DNA of 64,000 nt, taken from Gnomoniopsis sp. IMI 355080. Lineage: Eukaryota; Ascomycota; Sordariomycetes; Diaporthales; Gnomoniaceae. The notes beneath the pieces are model-generated. The model was given only the letters and a program-made list of their open reading frames with translations. It was not told the origin of the DNA and searched no databases. The DNA is taken from positions 1-64,000 of the forward strand of contig JAPEVC010000185.1 of the NCBI GenBank assembly GCA_027946555.1, read 5' to 3'. A program made the position numbers and the translations under genes. Of the stretch, positions 45,774 to 56,904 are shown piece by piece (within the stretch, counting starts at the first letter, position 1; each line of letters begins with the position of its first letter).

Positions 45774-46865
45774 ATTTGGGGTGGGTACGTTAGTGAAGAT
45801 GTGCTTGAACGGTCCGAAAATGCCCCTCAGTGGTTCCCCGGATTGGCGATGCGCACCTCCAGCACAGGCCCAGACTGGCAGGATGCGCGATGTTGACAGT
45901 GCCAAAGGCAGTGTGGGTTCTGTGTTTTGATGCGAGGACTCGCTTCGCCCCCTGCGGCAGCCAATTGACTTCGCCCACGCCTAATCAAGGACCGATGTAT
46001 CACGGGGGCCAGCTGCAGCGCAGGTACCCGCTGACAGGGCATGAGAGGAGCCAACAGGAGTCGATGGACGCGTGCCCCAGATGCAGGTGTTGTTGCTTCT
46101 TTGTCGCCGCCGTCGTCGGCAAAAAGCGGTACAAATTCGATGGCACGCCCTGCACTAAAATCCCGTCATGAAATCTGGGGTGGCTGGCGAAAGTAAACAA
46201 AGTAAGCACAGTAAAGTACGGATACAGAGCACTAGTGGCAGAATACGACGCTGGCCAGGTACCGTGGATTTGGGGAAGTTTTGTCTAAGTGGTTCAACAA
46301 GGCAAGGTCTGGGAGGATGATCGACCACCAATGCACTCCAAGTACCGTGGACACACGGCAGAGCCTCTTGAACGAGAGGAGGATCTGACCGTCAGCCCTT
46401 TCCCGCATGCAACCTCGGAATTGTCGCACCAGGGATGTGAATCAGTTGTGCGAGAAATGATGTGGGCGGAAATGGAGGGTGGGGCCTTGTTCATGCGCCT
46501 CGCGAAGCACACGCGTGAGACCATCGCGCCCCGCAAAAACGCGTCTTTCTTCCTTTTACTGCGTTGAAAGACGCTCAGCCCATGTTCATAATTGATGGAT
46601 ATCCTCCTGGGTACTACTTAGTATGGTAGTATCCACCTACCTACCTACCCACCCACCTAGCTACCTTAGGTAGGCAAATATTGTCTGTGTTGACTTTTGG
46701 ATAGACCGACCTTCTATTGCACTGTACTGTAGACGAAGCACTGTAGCACACTTGACTTGACTTTCAATCTCGGACAGACTTGCGCATATTGATCGGACAC
46801 AACACTTAGCTTACACAATTGTTTTTTGCTTTCTATTTCTTTCTTGGATAAGGGCATCACCATCG
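45774..46865. other. Divergent promoter of MCM10 and RNase H2B
   Basis: About 1.1 kb with no gene, shared by two replication-linked genes. It contains three ACGCGT boxes and a CTACCTACC-rich stretch at 46635-46675 related to the recurrent palindrome. Confidence 0.6.
46068..46544. promoter_or_regulatory. Three ACGCGT (MluI cell-cycle) boxes
   Basis: ACGCGT occurs at 46068, 46511 and 46539, within the MCM10/RNase H2B divergent promoter. Two lie 28 bases apart. In fungi this hexamer is bound by MBF, which drives G1/S transcription. Confidence 0.5.
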
Positions 46866-48143
46866 ATGGCGAGGACGAGGGCAGGCAAGGCCACCTCCAA
46901 GGCCGCGCCGACCAAAGACGACGACACCAAGACCTCAGCATCGAGATACTCCCTACCCGCCGCATCATCAAATCCGCCCAAGATCCTCATCCTCCCCAAC
47001 AAAGCAACCTCCGAAGCCCGCGTAGTCTCGCTCATAAACCCCCGCTACTCAAAACCAACCCGCTACCTCATCTGTCCCAACACGGGCGCATACGAATTCA
47101 TCAAGATCGCCGCGCCAAAAACCACCCCCCGAAGCTGGCTGATCGAGGGGACTCCCGACACGAACGAGCATGTCTCATTCGACACTCAAGTCACAAAGGG
47201 TGCAGACCTCTACCTTGCAACTCCCGTCGACGCTCTCTTCCTCACCCTTCCCGCCCTCGCTGCACAATTCTCCTCATCAAACAAGCGCATGTTCCTCTCC
47301 AGTGACGACCACGTCGAGACTATCAACGATGAGTCCCCGCACCTGCGCGACACCATCGTAAGGTGGCCATCATGGCGGGCGGCACTGGAGACCCGCATGG
47401 GCGCCATTTGCGACACGGTAGAGGCGGGTGATGAGGAGCTGATGTACCGTTTCAGTGAGGACAAGTTACTAGCAGAGCTGCTGGTGAAGGCGAAGCGGAT
47501 GAGTGAGGGTGGGCTTCCCAAGAGTATGGAGGACAAGTTCGTAGGCAAGGCACTGGAGGCACCGGTACTGGGGGTAAAGAGGAGTGATCCGGTAGCTGCG
47601 CTGAAGACGGACGAGTCAACAGCGTCTGAGTCGCAAGAGTCACAGTCGTCAGTGGCCACAACAGCAACCAGCGCATCCGAGACCTCAACAGCCGCGACCT
47701 CCGTGGCAGACGACATCGAAACAGTGAGCGCCAAAGACATAGCATCCGCCATCACCGCGTCGGCCGAGGTTGTCAACCTCCAGCGTCTGCGTGTCGCATT
47801 CAACTTCATCTGCTCGTGCTACGTGCCACCCGCCATGGCCGCCGTACTCCAGAAGATGCTGTCCGAGAACAAGAGCGCCGTGAACTTTACGCCGCTAGAG
47901 GACTACGTTGCGCAGCTAACAAAATTGCGCCAAGAGGCAATGATGGCCCGCCCAGCGTCCGACTACTCGCGGAAGCGGAACAATGACGAGGAGAACGAGG
48001 AGCGCATGGAGAAGAAGCGCAAGAAGGAGGAGGAGGAGAAGCGCAAGAAGGCTGGGGAAAGCAGGGGTGTGAGGGACCTGAAGAAGGTCAATACGACGGG
48101 CATGAAGAAGTTGAGCGCATTCTTTAAGCCAAAAGGCTCATAG
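46866..48143 (+). CDS. Ribonuclease H2 subunit B
   Basis: A single-exon 425-aa accessory subunit of the RNase H2 heterotrimer, which removes ribonucleotides and RNA:DNA hybrids from nuclear DNA (yeast Rnh202, human RNASEH2B). Seen: an N-terminal beta-rich region with ILILPNKATSEARVVSL and NPRYSKPTRYLIC; the segment DLYLATPVDALFLTLPAL, characteristic of the family; a helical middle with a YVPPAMAAVLQ block; and a highly charged Lys/Glu stretch followed by GMKKLSAFFKPKGS. That last element fits a PCNA-interacting box lacking the usual Gln, as in the human protein. It ends 160 bases from the DUO1 stop codon, tail to tail. Confidence 0.92.
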   Translation: MARTRAGKATSKAAPTKDDDTKTSASRYSLPAASSNPPKILILPNKATSEARVVSLINPRYSKPTRYLICPNTGAYEFIKIAAPKTTPRSWLIEGTPDTNEHVSFDTQVTKGADLYLATPVDALFLTLPALAAQFSSSNKRMFLSSDDHVETINDESPHLRDTIVRWPSWRAALETRMGAICDTVEAGDEELMYRFSEDKLLAELLVKAKRMSEGGLPKSMEDKFVGKALEAPVLGVKRSDPVAALKTDESTASESQESQSSVATTATSASETSTAATSVADDIETVSAKDIASAITASAEVVNLQRLRVAFNFICSCYVPPAMAAVLQKMLSENKSAVNFTPLEDYVAQLTKLRQEAMMARPASDYSRKRNNDEENEERMEKKRKKEEEEKRKKAGESRGVRDLKKVNTTGMKKLSAFFKPKGS

Positions 48144-48303
48144 TGTTGGGTGGATGACATCCCTGTTGGATTATTTGTAGGATACGAATCAATTTGCCTC
48201 ATGGGGAAAAAAAAAAGGCTTGGGTAGGCCAAAATGGGTATCATTGGGATGTGCAACAACAGCAGCATCAGAAGAGAATAATGACAGACTGTCGAGTCCG
48301 CAT

Positions 48304-49125
48304 TCACCTTAGCCCTCTACCTATACCCGTGCCTGTGCCCCGGGTGCCACGCGCCGTCCGTCCCGTTCCAAACCCCCTTCCAATCTGCGACCCAGCCCTC
48401 GAGCTTGCACTCGCCGTACTGGTATTTCCCAGCCCCGACACATTCGCACTGGCACCGCCCCCTCGCACAATACCCCTGCCTCGCGTCGTTCTCGCACCCC
48501 TCGTGCCCGCCGTACCGCGTCCCCGGCCAGTTGTTGTCGTGGTAGTGCCTCCGGCCAGCCGTCGTTGCTCGCGCTCCTCGACCGCGCGCCGCGCCTCTTC
48601 CCGCCGGCGCTCTTCTTCGGCAGCACGTCGTTGCACGGCCAGCTGCTCGGCCAGCTTCTCCTCCTCGATGGCTTCGAGATCTTTGCTTGCGCCGTTCCAG
48701 TTCTTGTTGAGGATCAGGCGCTGATTGTGTTCTGTCTGGGACAGGATCCGGGTCCAAGTGTTGAGAAGGGTGGAAGCATTAGTGACAGTCTGGGAGACAG
48801 ACTGCGGGCGTTTGTTGTCGTCAGCATCTATCAAGATTTTCCTGATACGACCAATTGCACGACTTACACCCATGTTCCCCTTGGCTCGCTCTAGGGTGCC
48901 GATGACACCCTCAATCACCTCATTGATGTTGCGCACACCTTCCAGCTCCCGCCGGAGTGCGTTTCCGCGGACTTCCTCAGCATCGAAAGGTTCCTTCTCC
49001 TTCTCTTTGGAGTTGCTCGGGGTGGGCGTTTTTGGAGTTATGGGGGTCTTTGGTCGGGAGGAGGGGAGCTCTGATGGCTTGATCGGGGAGGAAAACAGCT
49101 CTGAGGGGTCAACTCCGTCTTGCAT
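48304..49125 (-). CDS. DUO1: DASH complex subunit Duo1
   Basis: A 251-aa subunit of the fungal DASH/Dam1 ring that couples kinetochores to spindle microtubules. Exons on the minus strand: 49125-48868 and 48801-48304, around a 66-bp intron (48867-48802, GTAAGT...GCAG). Because 66 is a multiple of three and contains no stop, the unspliced frame also stays open (273 aa). Removing it restores the family block GNMGSVSQTVTNASTLLN. Seen: LEGVRNINEVIEGVIGTLERAK and LLNTWTRILSQTEHNQRLIL, which are the Duo1 core. A coiled-coil Glu/Arg segment and a long Gly/Arg/Thr-rich tail follow, unlike the compact yeast protein. Promoter: an ACGCGT box at 49319. Confidence 0.93.
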   Translation of the reverse strand: MQDGVDPSELFSSPIKPSELPSSRPKTPITPKTPTPSNSKEKEKEPFDAEEVRGNALRRELEGVRNINEVIEGVIGTLERAKGNMGVSRAIGRIRKILIDADDNKRPQSVSQTVTNASTLLNTWTRILSQTEHNQRLILNKNWNGASKDLEAIEEEKLAEQLAVQRRAAEEERRREEARRAVEEREQRRLAGGTTTTTTGRGRGTAGTRGARTTRGRGIVRGGGASANVSGLGNTSTASASSRAGSQIGRGFGTGRTARGTRGTGTGIGRGLR

Positions 49126-50133
49126 GTTGGAATGCTCTGTCGATGCTCGATCCCAGCATCAATCTCAATCGTAGAGACAGGCAGACTCAAAATAGATTCA
49201 GATGTTGTGTCCGTCAGTCAATTTGATGAAACACATGGTATGACGTCTGTGCACAGAGTGAGCGTTTGTTGACTTGGGCCAAATTTGGAGTTGCATAAAT
49301 TGGAGCAGACGCGTTCTGTTTGACGCGAACTCGACGCGCTGGACGGATGGACGTGATGATTGGCTGCATCATGCTTTTGGCAGCCCAGCCAGGTTTCTTG
49401 TCCAGGGGGGCCTTCGCACATGATGACACTGCAGTTAGAGAGCTCACCAGCGCACCAGCGCACCAGCACCACCTGCACCAGCCTCCTGTCCTTCCATCCT
49501 CCGCCAACTTTCCAGCCAAGGTATTTTGTTTTCCATTCTCCATACATGACCATTACCATAACTACCGCCATCCTGCATGTTCATGACCAACACGGTGTCC
49601 AAATTAGCATTCTTATTTTGTGTGCGCAGTGTTTACATTTCCTCACAGCTTGCACTATTACGGAGTACAGCTTGCAACGTCCAGCAACTTCATTCCATTC
49701 TTATCCCCATCAGCACTCATCCACGCACTGCAGTATTGCATGCAGAAGAGAGGAGCCCTCGGACCCTCTTTTCTTGACCCACACGGATTCATCTCACCTC
49801 CAAGTCTCTCATAAAGGTAATCCTCTCCCACCAGAACCTGAACCCTGATCTCTCATCCCTTCTCTCATGATCCTCCCTCCATTCGACTCATCACCAGCGC
49901 TTCACCTGCTCCTCACCTGACTGCACCTTGCTTCACAACAAGCTGACACGGGCGCGAATTCAAGACGGATTGTTGGAAGTGAATTGATTTCAAAACGCAC
50001 TATACGGCACACACCTGATAAATAAGGCACCTGTCGTTGTTTGGGTCAGACGTTCCCCGGTCATTGCGGCTACCTAGTCGTAGAGCTACCTTGGGCCGCC
50101 GCCTGCCTTCACCCCCAACAATTCTTTGACAAG
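49126..50133. other. Divergent promoter of DUO1 and the nuclear protein gene
   Basis: About 1 kb with no supported gene. It holds an MBF-type cluster near DUO1 and CT-rich leader sequence before 50134. Confidence 0.55.
49319..49340. promoter_or_regulatory. MBF-type cluster upstream of DUO1
   Basis: ACGCGT at 49319 is followed within 20 bases by ACGCGA and ACGCGC, about 195-215 bases from the DUO1 start codon. Confidence 0.4.
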
Positions 50134-51510
50134 ATGGCAACTTCTTTTGTAGCCACAACTCCCACTCGGTCTCGCTCACCAGCTTCCATCAACACCCCGC
50201 AAACTCCCAGACTTGGCGGTTTTGGCGACAATTGGGAACCTTACTCTCCTGCACCTCGCAAATCCGCTCGCATCTCTTCGCGCGCCACCGACAACCGCAC
50301 CCCATCGCCCAATTCTTCTGTTCGCATATCACGTCCCCCTCAACAGCGTCCTTTGGCAAACACCAGCGCTGCACGCACCTCTGCCCCTCGTTCACAACCT
50401 ACTTCTTCCGACAACATGACTTCCCCTCCTGCAACTCTTTCGCCTCAGAAAAAGCGCCAGCCTGCCGCCACCTCGTCCGCTTCGCGCAGTGTCTCAGGCT
50501 CCCTAACCGCCGAAAGCATCCGCAACGCAGCCGCTGCGCTGGGCCAATCGCAGAAGATGGATTCCCTCATCGCCTCCAACGCCGCGGTCGCCCTTCCCAC
50601 CCCTGCCAAGACTCCTGCTCGCAAGCACTCCGAGCAGAGTGTGAAGGAAGTCAACGCTGTCGCCCGCAATCTTTTCGGCAAACAGAAGGAGAGTCAGACG
50701 GAGACAGAGCAGCCCCTGAGCCCCAAAAAGACCCGCACCAAGCGCAGCAACAATGGCATCTCGCTCGACAGCTTCGAAATTCATGACGAGGAAGCTTCGA
50801 TCGAAATCTTCACCGACTCGGAGAACAGACTGCCCGAGGTCGACTCTAGCACCGAGAACCCTTTTTACGGGGAGAGTGGCATCGCTGCTTCTGCAGCGCC
50901 TGTCCGTCGCAGCTCGCGCCACAAGAAGAGCGCTGTTGAGAAGGAGTTGGTTGAGGAGAAGCTGAAGCGTGACGACGGTCTGCTCTACGTCTTGTAAGTT
51001 TGCGAAACGATGTGGATTCCTGCATGAATGTAGTGCTAACTGTTCACCAGCCGTGGGAAGAAGGTCTTTAGGAAGTTCACAGAACGTGACGCTGCTTCCC
51101 GTCCTACTGTCAAGCCTCGACTCCTGTTCCCCACTACGGCCAAAGCTAGCAAGGAGAATGAAGTCTTTGACGAGGAGGAGGCAGAGACAGACATCGAAGA
51201 GCAAGCTCCCAAAGTTTCTAACGAGGAGGAATTCGAGACACCCGCTGAGGCTATCGAGAAGAAGGTCGATACACCAAAGGCTCCCAAGTTTGCTCCTACT
51301 TCACCTCCCAGCACGTCGCGAGCCACCCGATCCAAGAAGGTCATTCCCGATCAAATCACCCCTATCAAGGGCAAGGGCAAGCGTGCCGGTGGCAGCCGGA
51401 GCCCGTTTGACGGCTGGCGTCGAACCAAGAGCAGCCCGAGCAGCTCTACGGGCCAGAAACGAGCTGGCGACCCTCTCGCCAATAATGTACCCAAGAAGAC
51501 CAAGACCTAG
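50134..51510 (+). CDS. Conserved basic nuclear protein, function unknown
   Basis: A 439-aa protein from exons 50134-50993 and 51051-51510; the first in-frame ATG is 50134 (AAGATGG). It is mostly disordered and rich in Ser, Pro, Thr, Lys and Arg. Seen: many TP/SP sites near the N-terminus (TTPTRSRSP, NTPQTPRLGG), which suggests control by cyclin-dependent or MAP kinases. There is an ARNLFGKQ motif, an ordered-looking acidic block IEIFTDSENRLPEVDSST followed by NPFYGES, the element DDGLLYVFRGKKVFRKF across the splice site, and a basic tail with likely nuclear localisation signals (SRATRSKK, VPKKTKT). The pattern of conserved-looking islands suggests a real fungal family, but I cannot name it. 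It shares a promoter region with DUO1. Confidence 0.8.
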
Positions 51511-52474
51511 GTGGTCCCTAAATGGGTCTAATGGGTCTGACGGCGTTTGGAGTAGTGTGTGTTCTAGGCTTTGGATTGCATGAGAGACAGTAGCTCATGA
51601 TTCGACAGATGTTTATGCATGGAAGGATAAGACCCTAAACGGAGGAGTGTTGGGATGCTGCAGAGGAAGGAACATGATGATGAGCATTCTGTGAAGAACG
51701 CTTGAGCTCATATCATCTGATCATTTCGGTATTTGCTATTTCTTCATCACACACCAAGAGCTTGCATCGCGTATTACTGCAGTACTATGGTGTGGAAAAC
51801 AGGATTGTCAGTTTGCGAAGCAGGGTCTACAATAAGACACAAAAGGGAAAGGGCATGGAGTCCTGGAGTCGAGCTTTTCCATACAGATCAGTATGTCAGG
51901 ACTAGGGTGAATCAATTAGATAATTTCACATCAAAAGGGTTAAACGGAAAGTGATCCATCTGTCTGCTATCATCCCGATACTGTGACTGAGAATGCTGCG
52001 ACGTCTTTAGGTCCGAGCGAATGTTCGCTGTCCCGATGGCATTTGTTCAGCCGTCTATCCTAGACACAGCCTCTGGTATACTTGAAAATTTGTCAAACGA
52101 TATGCGAAGAATTGAAGCAAGGCTGGAGGGAGAGAGACGTGCATGGCACGGAAAGCAGAGGGAGGAAGAAATGGACCGTCTCCACTGTAATAGACCTGAA
52201 GATGGCGGAAGTTGGGCCGGCATGACGATTCCAGCCCCGCCCCCGCAGTCGCTCCGCTCCGAAAGTTTGCCTGCAACGGCGACGGCCGGCAGGCCCTGCT
52301 TTTTTTCCTTCTTTTATGCTCTACTTCCTCAACCTCACAGTGTCTTTCAAGGCTCTTTTTTCAACTGCAGACGATCGTTTGGTCAGGCTTGTTTCCCTAA
52401 GAAACACTCTCGTTTCGTCTCCTTCCCATCCACCCAAGCCACACCCCTTCATACTATTCGGGACTACCTCAAAG
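51511..52474. other. Intergenic region
   Basis: About 960 bases without a supported gene. The last 170 bases are strongly pyrimidine-rich (leader of the Pby1-like gene) and contain an in-frame ATG at 52316. Confidence 0.5.
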
Positions 52475-55153
52475 ATGCATATCCTCGTAGTCAACGACGA
52501 CGGGCCCCCCTCGCCGCACTCCTCCCCTTATGTCCATTCCCTCGTGCTCGAGCTCCAGAAAGCCGGCCACACTGTGTCCGTGTGTCTGCCGCACACACAA
52601 CGCTCGTGGATCGGCAAAGCCCACATGATCGGCAAGACCCTCACACCGACGTACTACCGCCCGCCGCCATCCTCCTCCTCTTCCTCCTCCTCCGCGCTCC
52701 CCGCCGGCCTCGGCAATGCAGACGACGCCGACGCTCACGGCTCCACGCACGCCCGGCCCGCGCGCGGTGGTGGTGCCACAGAGGAGTGGGTTTTGGTCGA
52801 CGGCACGCCGGCGTCGTGCGTGCAGATCGGCCTGTATCACTTCTTTCAAGACCGGGGCAACTTTGATTTGGTCGTAAGCGGGCCCAACTACGGCCGCAAT
52901 ACAACCGCCGCCTTTGCGCTGAGCAGTGGCACGTTGGGCGGCGCACTTGAGGCCGCGGTGTGTCGGAAGAAGGCGATTGCGCTGAGCTATGCGTTTTTCA
53001 GCCGGAACCACGATCCGGAGATTGTGGCGGGCGCAAGCAGGCATAGTGTGCGGGTGATTGAGGCACTGGTACGGCAGTGGCCGGAGGACGGAAGTGTAGA
53101 TGTGTACAGTGTCAATGTGCCGCTGGTCGAAGGCGTGGAGAAGACAAAGACGCTTTTTGCACCGTGTCTGCAGAATTATTGGAGTTTAGGGAATAGTGCG
53201 TTTGAGGCGGTAGCGAGTGAGGAGGACCCCGACCGAGAGGAGGAGAAGATACGAGAAGGCGAAATCGGAGGCAGCACGGCGGAGAATGGGCCCGAGGGCG
53301 AGCGAAGGGGCGGGCATGAACATAAGCATTTTAAGTGGGCGCCGCAGTTGGGAGATGTGATGAAGGCTACTCAGGAGGCGTCGCCGGCGGTGGATGGCAG
53401 AGTGGTCACGGCAGGGAACACAAGGTGAGTTTCCCCGCTTCCCACAGCTCTGTTATTGTCCTCACTGACATGTCACTATAGTGTGACGCCGTTCAAGGCG
53501 AATTTTTGGCACGCCGCGACGCATCTGCACGAGCAGGAGTTGAAGCTGTGAGTATCTCCCTAACACGCGCACGAAGAGAACAAGGGAACGGTGCTCATGG
53601 ACTGTATATTCCCTTTCAACATGGCTTCCTTTAGACCAGAAGAAGGTAGACATGGACATAGAGTCATAGAAGCGTTCTATAAAATAGACAGCGATGCACT
53701 CTGAATCCCTTCCTCAAGCTCCTCCCTACGTAACATTCGATTCTTACTATTTCCCTCCCGCTCCAGGAATGTGCAAGAGTCGACAACTCCATTACCGGTC
53801 AGGGTTAAGGCATCAGGGCACTCACTTGAAGAAGACACCATCCACGCCATAGTCGACTACGATGACCCCTATGTCCAGCCCATCATCATCTCCGCCCTCC
53901 AGTCCCTAGTCCCACCACACCGTCTGCGCCTCCTTCCACCCACTTCATCGCACACCGATGTGCCCCAAGGCGCCAAATTCCTTCAGATTCGCGCCTACGA
54001 GTCCCTCGACTTCGAGCATGCCATGTCAAACCCTGCCACAAGCATGGTCAACAGTTACGTAATTCGCAAAGCCCTCATTCGCAAACACTTCTTGTCATCA
54101 ACGGTCGACCACTGGGTCGCGAAGCATCCAGACTCAGTCTTAAAAGGCCATGTTAAAAGGGGCGAGGCTTTCGAGGTGGACTATGCTGAGTTCCTGGACG
54201 ACGCACTTATCGAGGCCTTTGATCTGCGGGCAAGTCTGGAGAGAAATGAAGAGCGCGCACAAATAGCGAGTGATGAACGAGGCGACGCCAGCAGCAGCAG
54301 CAGCAGCGAATGGTGGATCCTCAAGCCCTCTATGTCGGACCGCGGGCAAGGTATCCGACTCTTCAGCACGATGGAGGAGCTTCAGGGGATCTTCGACGGG
54401 TGGGAAGCCGACGCGCCTGACTCGGACGTCGAGGAGGAGGAGGAGAACGACAGTGATAACGCAGGCGAGAAAGACTACATCACGACCTCGGACCTGCGAT
54501 ACTTTGTCGCGCAGCCCTACATCCACCCACCTCTCCTTCTACCGTCGTGCGAGCGCCGCAAGTTCCACATCCGCACGTACGTGCTCTGTGCGGGCGCGAT
54601 GAAGGTGTACGTATGCCGTGAGATGCTCGCTCTGTTCGCCGCGCGGCCGTATGCCCCGCCGTGGGAGAACACGTCCCAACAAGACGACAAGGATTACGAC
54701 TACCTCGACGCGCATCTCACCAACACGTGCTTGCAAGGTCCGCGTGCGGACGAGAACTCGGTGAAGCGCTTCTGGGATCTGGCGGATGAGGACCTGCCAC
54801 CTGCCGAAAAAGAGGGCATCTTTGCTCAGATTTGCGCCGTGACGGGCGATATCTTCGAGGCGGCGGCTCGCGAGATGATGGTGCACTTCCAGCCGCTACC
54901 GTTTGCGTTTGAGGTGTACGGGCTGGACTTCTTGGTCGATGCCGAGCAAAATACATGGTTGTTGGAGGTCAATGCATTTCCGGACTTCAAGCAGACGGGA
55001 CATGTACTGCGAGAGCAGGTTGTGGCAGCGTTCTGGCGAGAGGCTTTGAACGTCGGGGTCGGCCCATGGGCTGGGATCGAGGAAAGAGAAAAGGCGACGG
55101 ACGGGAATGAGCGTATGGTATTGGTTAGAAGTGTTGATCTGGGGAGGAGGTAG
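52475..55153 (+). CDS. PBY1: Pby1-type fusion: SurE nucleotidase plus tubulin-tyrosine-ligase-like domain
   Basis: An 800-aa two-domain protein from exons 52475-53424, 53482-53547 and 53767-55153. N-terminal half: SurE-like phosphatase fold with MHILVVNDDG (metal-binding Asp pair), a Ser-rich insert of about 50 residues, WVLVDGTPASC, and SGPNYGRNT in place of the usual SGIN.G.N. C-terminal half: tubulin-tyrosine-ligase/ATP-grasp domain with MVNSYVIRKALIRKHFL, WWILKPSMSDRGQGI, KFHIRTYVLC, HLTNTCLQ and WLLEVNAFPDFKQTG. Known: yeast Pby1 has the same domain order and associates with P-bodies. An in-frame ATG at 52316 would add 53 residues. I prefer 52475 because the SurE fold starts right there in good context (AAAGATG). 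The 219-bp second intron marks the domain boundary. Direct evidence for tubulin as substrate is lacking. Confidence 0.93.
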
Positions 55154-56877
55154 ATTAGGGTTGCCATTTGGTGGCTAGACGTGGAGCTGACATCGATGGG
55201 CGACGTTGTTCATGTTACCATGCACATTCATACTGACGAGTCGTCGTCCACGGAGTGCTCTCTGTCTATTCTGCTTGATAGACATAGTTGCCTTCACTAT
55301 TATCCCAGGGCTGCTGGAACTCTCACGCTCCTCTTGTCTATGCCGCTGAGGGCTAACCATTCTACTTATCAAATGGCTTCGTCATCCGACAAGAGCCTCA
55401 ATCAGCGACCGCGGCCCCTATGGCGTCGGCCCTACCGCAGTGTTTGCGATCTCAAAAAACCTCAAGCTTATCAGCGGCGCTCGTAGCAAATCTATTCGCT
55501 GCTTCTTTGGGGACCACTTTGTCCGGTTGCCGAAAGGCAAAAACTATACCGTTCGTTGCATGGCTGGTGTCAGATAGTATTGACTTACTTTTGGCGGCAG
55601 ACTCGCAATTCAGAGCTTCGGCTTGAAACGCCCAGACAAAATGAAACGGGCAACTCTACCACCAAGGCCTAGTCCAAAGAGAAAAACTGCCGCATCACCA
55701 CACCCACTCACGTGAGCCTCGTCATCCCCGCGCATGTCCGTTGCCAGCACAGTGAGAGGTTATGAGTACAGCAGCTTACTTGCGTATGGCCGGACCTTGC
55801 CAGAATCCTGATGCTTTCCCTCGCTTATCTCGGGTTGACTTCATAGGTAACCATCATGATCCCATGAACCCGGAGCCATAGTCGCCTGAGTTCGGTCAGA
55901 TACACCTTACTTCAAAGCGGACTGACCTGGCGGAGCTCGCCATGTACGACAGTGAAAGACCAGCAAACTTGGTGTGCCGTTGTTTCATACTCGAGAATAC
56001 TGCTTCAGAGGCGCGCAGAAACAATGCTATAAGCATGGAACGAACACTCGCAAACTGCGGCATGGGTGGTATGCAACACGACGCAAAAGGGCAGATGTGT
56101 CAAACGGATGCATGGTTGTAGGGCTCATCAAGCACGACTTTCGTTCACAGCCACCACAGGTGCATTAAATTGTCGATCACCGGTTCATACTTGGGGGCGA
56201 TCCCGGCCAATATTATCCGGGCTGCCGCGTAGCTTGCACGTAAGAGGTAGCTGTGATGCCCTGGATTCAACACAAAGTGTGGCATCGCTCCTCTGGGCCA
56301 GCCGCGGGTTCGGCCTTGCCACTCTGTACTTGGTCTCGTTTGGTGCTGGCTTGTCAAGGTCGTTTCCGTCAGCCGGGCTTGAACCTCACAGCCTCCTCAT
56401 GCAACGAAGTTGGTTCCACTTGATGTAATAACGACTGGTTCATCTAATCCCTGGGCTGAAATATCCACTGTTCGTGGTCATTTAGGCCGCGTAGTGTCAC
56501 AACCCACCAGGTCACTTTAGGTATTGTGTACAATACGAGAAAGTGAATTCAATGCCGTCAAGCGTGGATAGCATAGGAATCTGTGACATGATACAGTGAG
56601 CGAAACGATATGACCTTACATCGAGTCTCAAAGACGACAAATGAACGAAATGCTCTCGAAGCGGGTTGTTTGGAGGCCGTTGATGTCTCGCGGATGATGC
56701 TGTTAGAACGACTGGTTCCAGTGTACTCTTATGCGGTACGGGGATCCTGTCATCCTGTAGATCTGCACAGCCTCACTGAATGGGCTGGTTGGAAGATAAT
56801 TCGCCGCAGAAATGTCGCAGAAACAAGTTGCCACAAAATGAGCTGTCCCATCATCCGTGGCCAGCCCGGAGCCAAAA

Positions 56878-56904
56878 GGCCAAGAGGGCCAAGATGGCCA
56901 AGAT
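56878..56904 (+). repeat. 9-bp tandem repeat, three copies
   Basis: GGCCAAGAG followed by two copies of GGCCAAGAT, directly adjacent. Confidence 0.85.

Noticed and set aside
56350..56400. GGTTCAAGCCCGGC on the minus strand as a tRNA T arm
   Set aside because: The five bases before the loop do not pair with those after it, and no acceptor stem can be formed.
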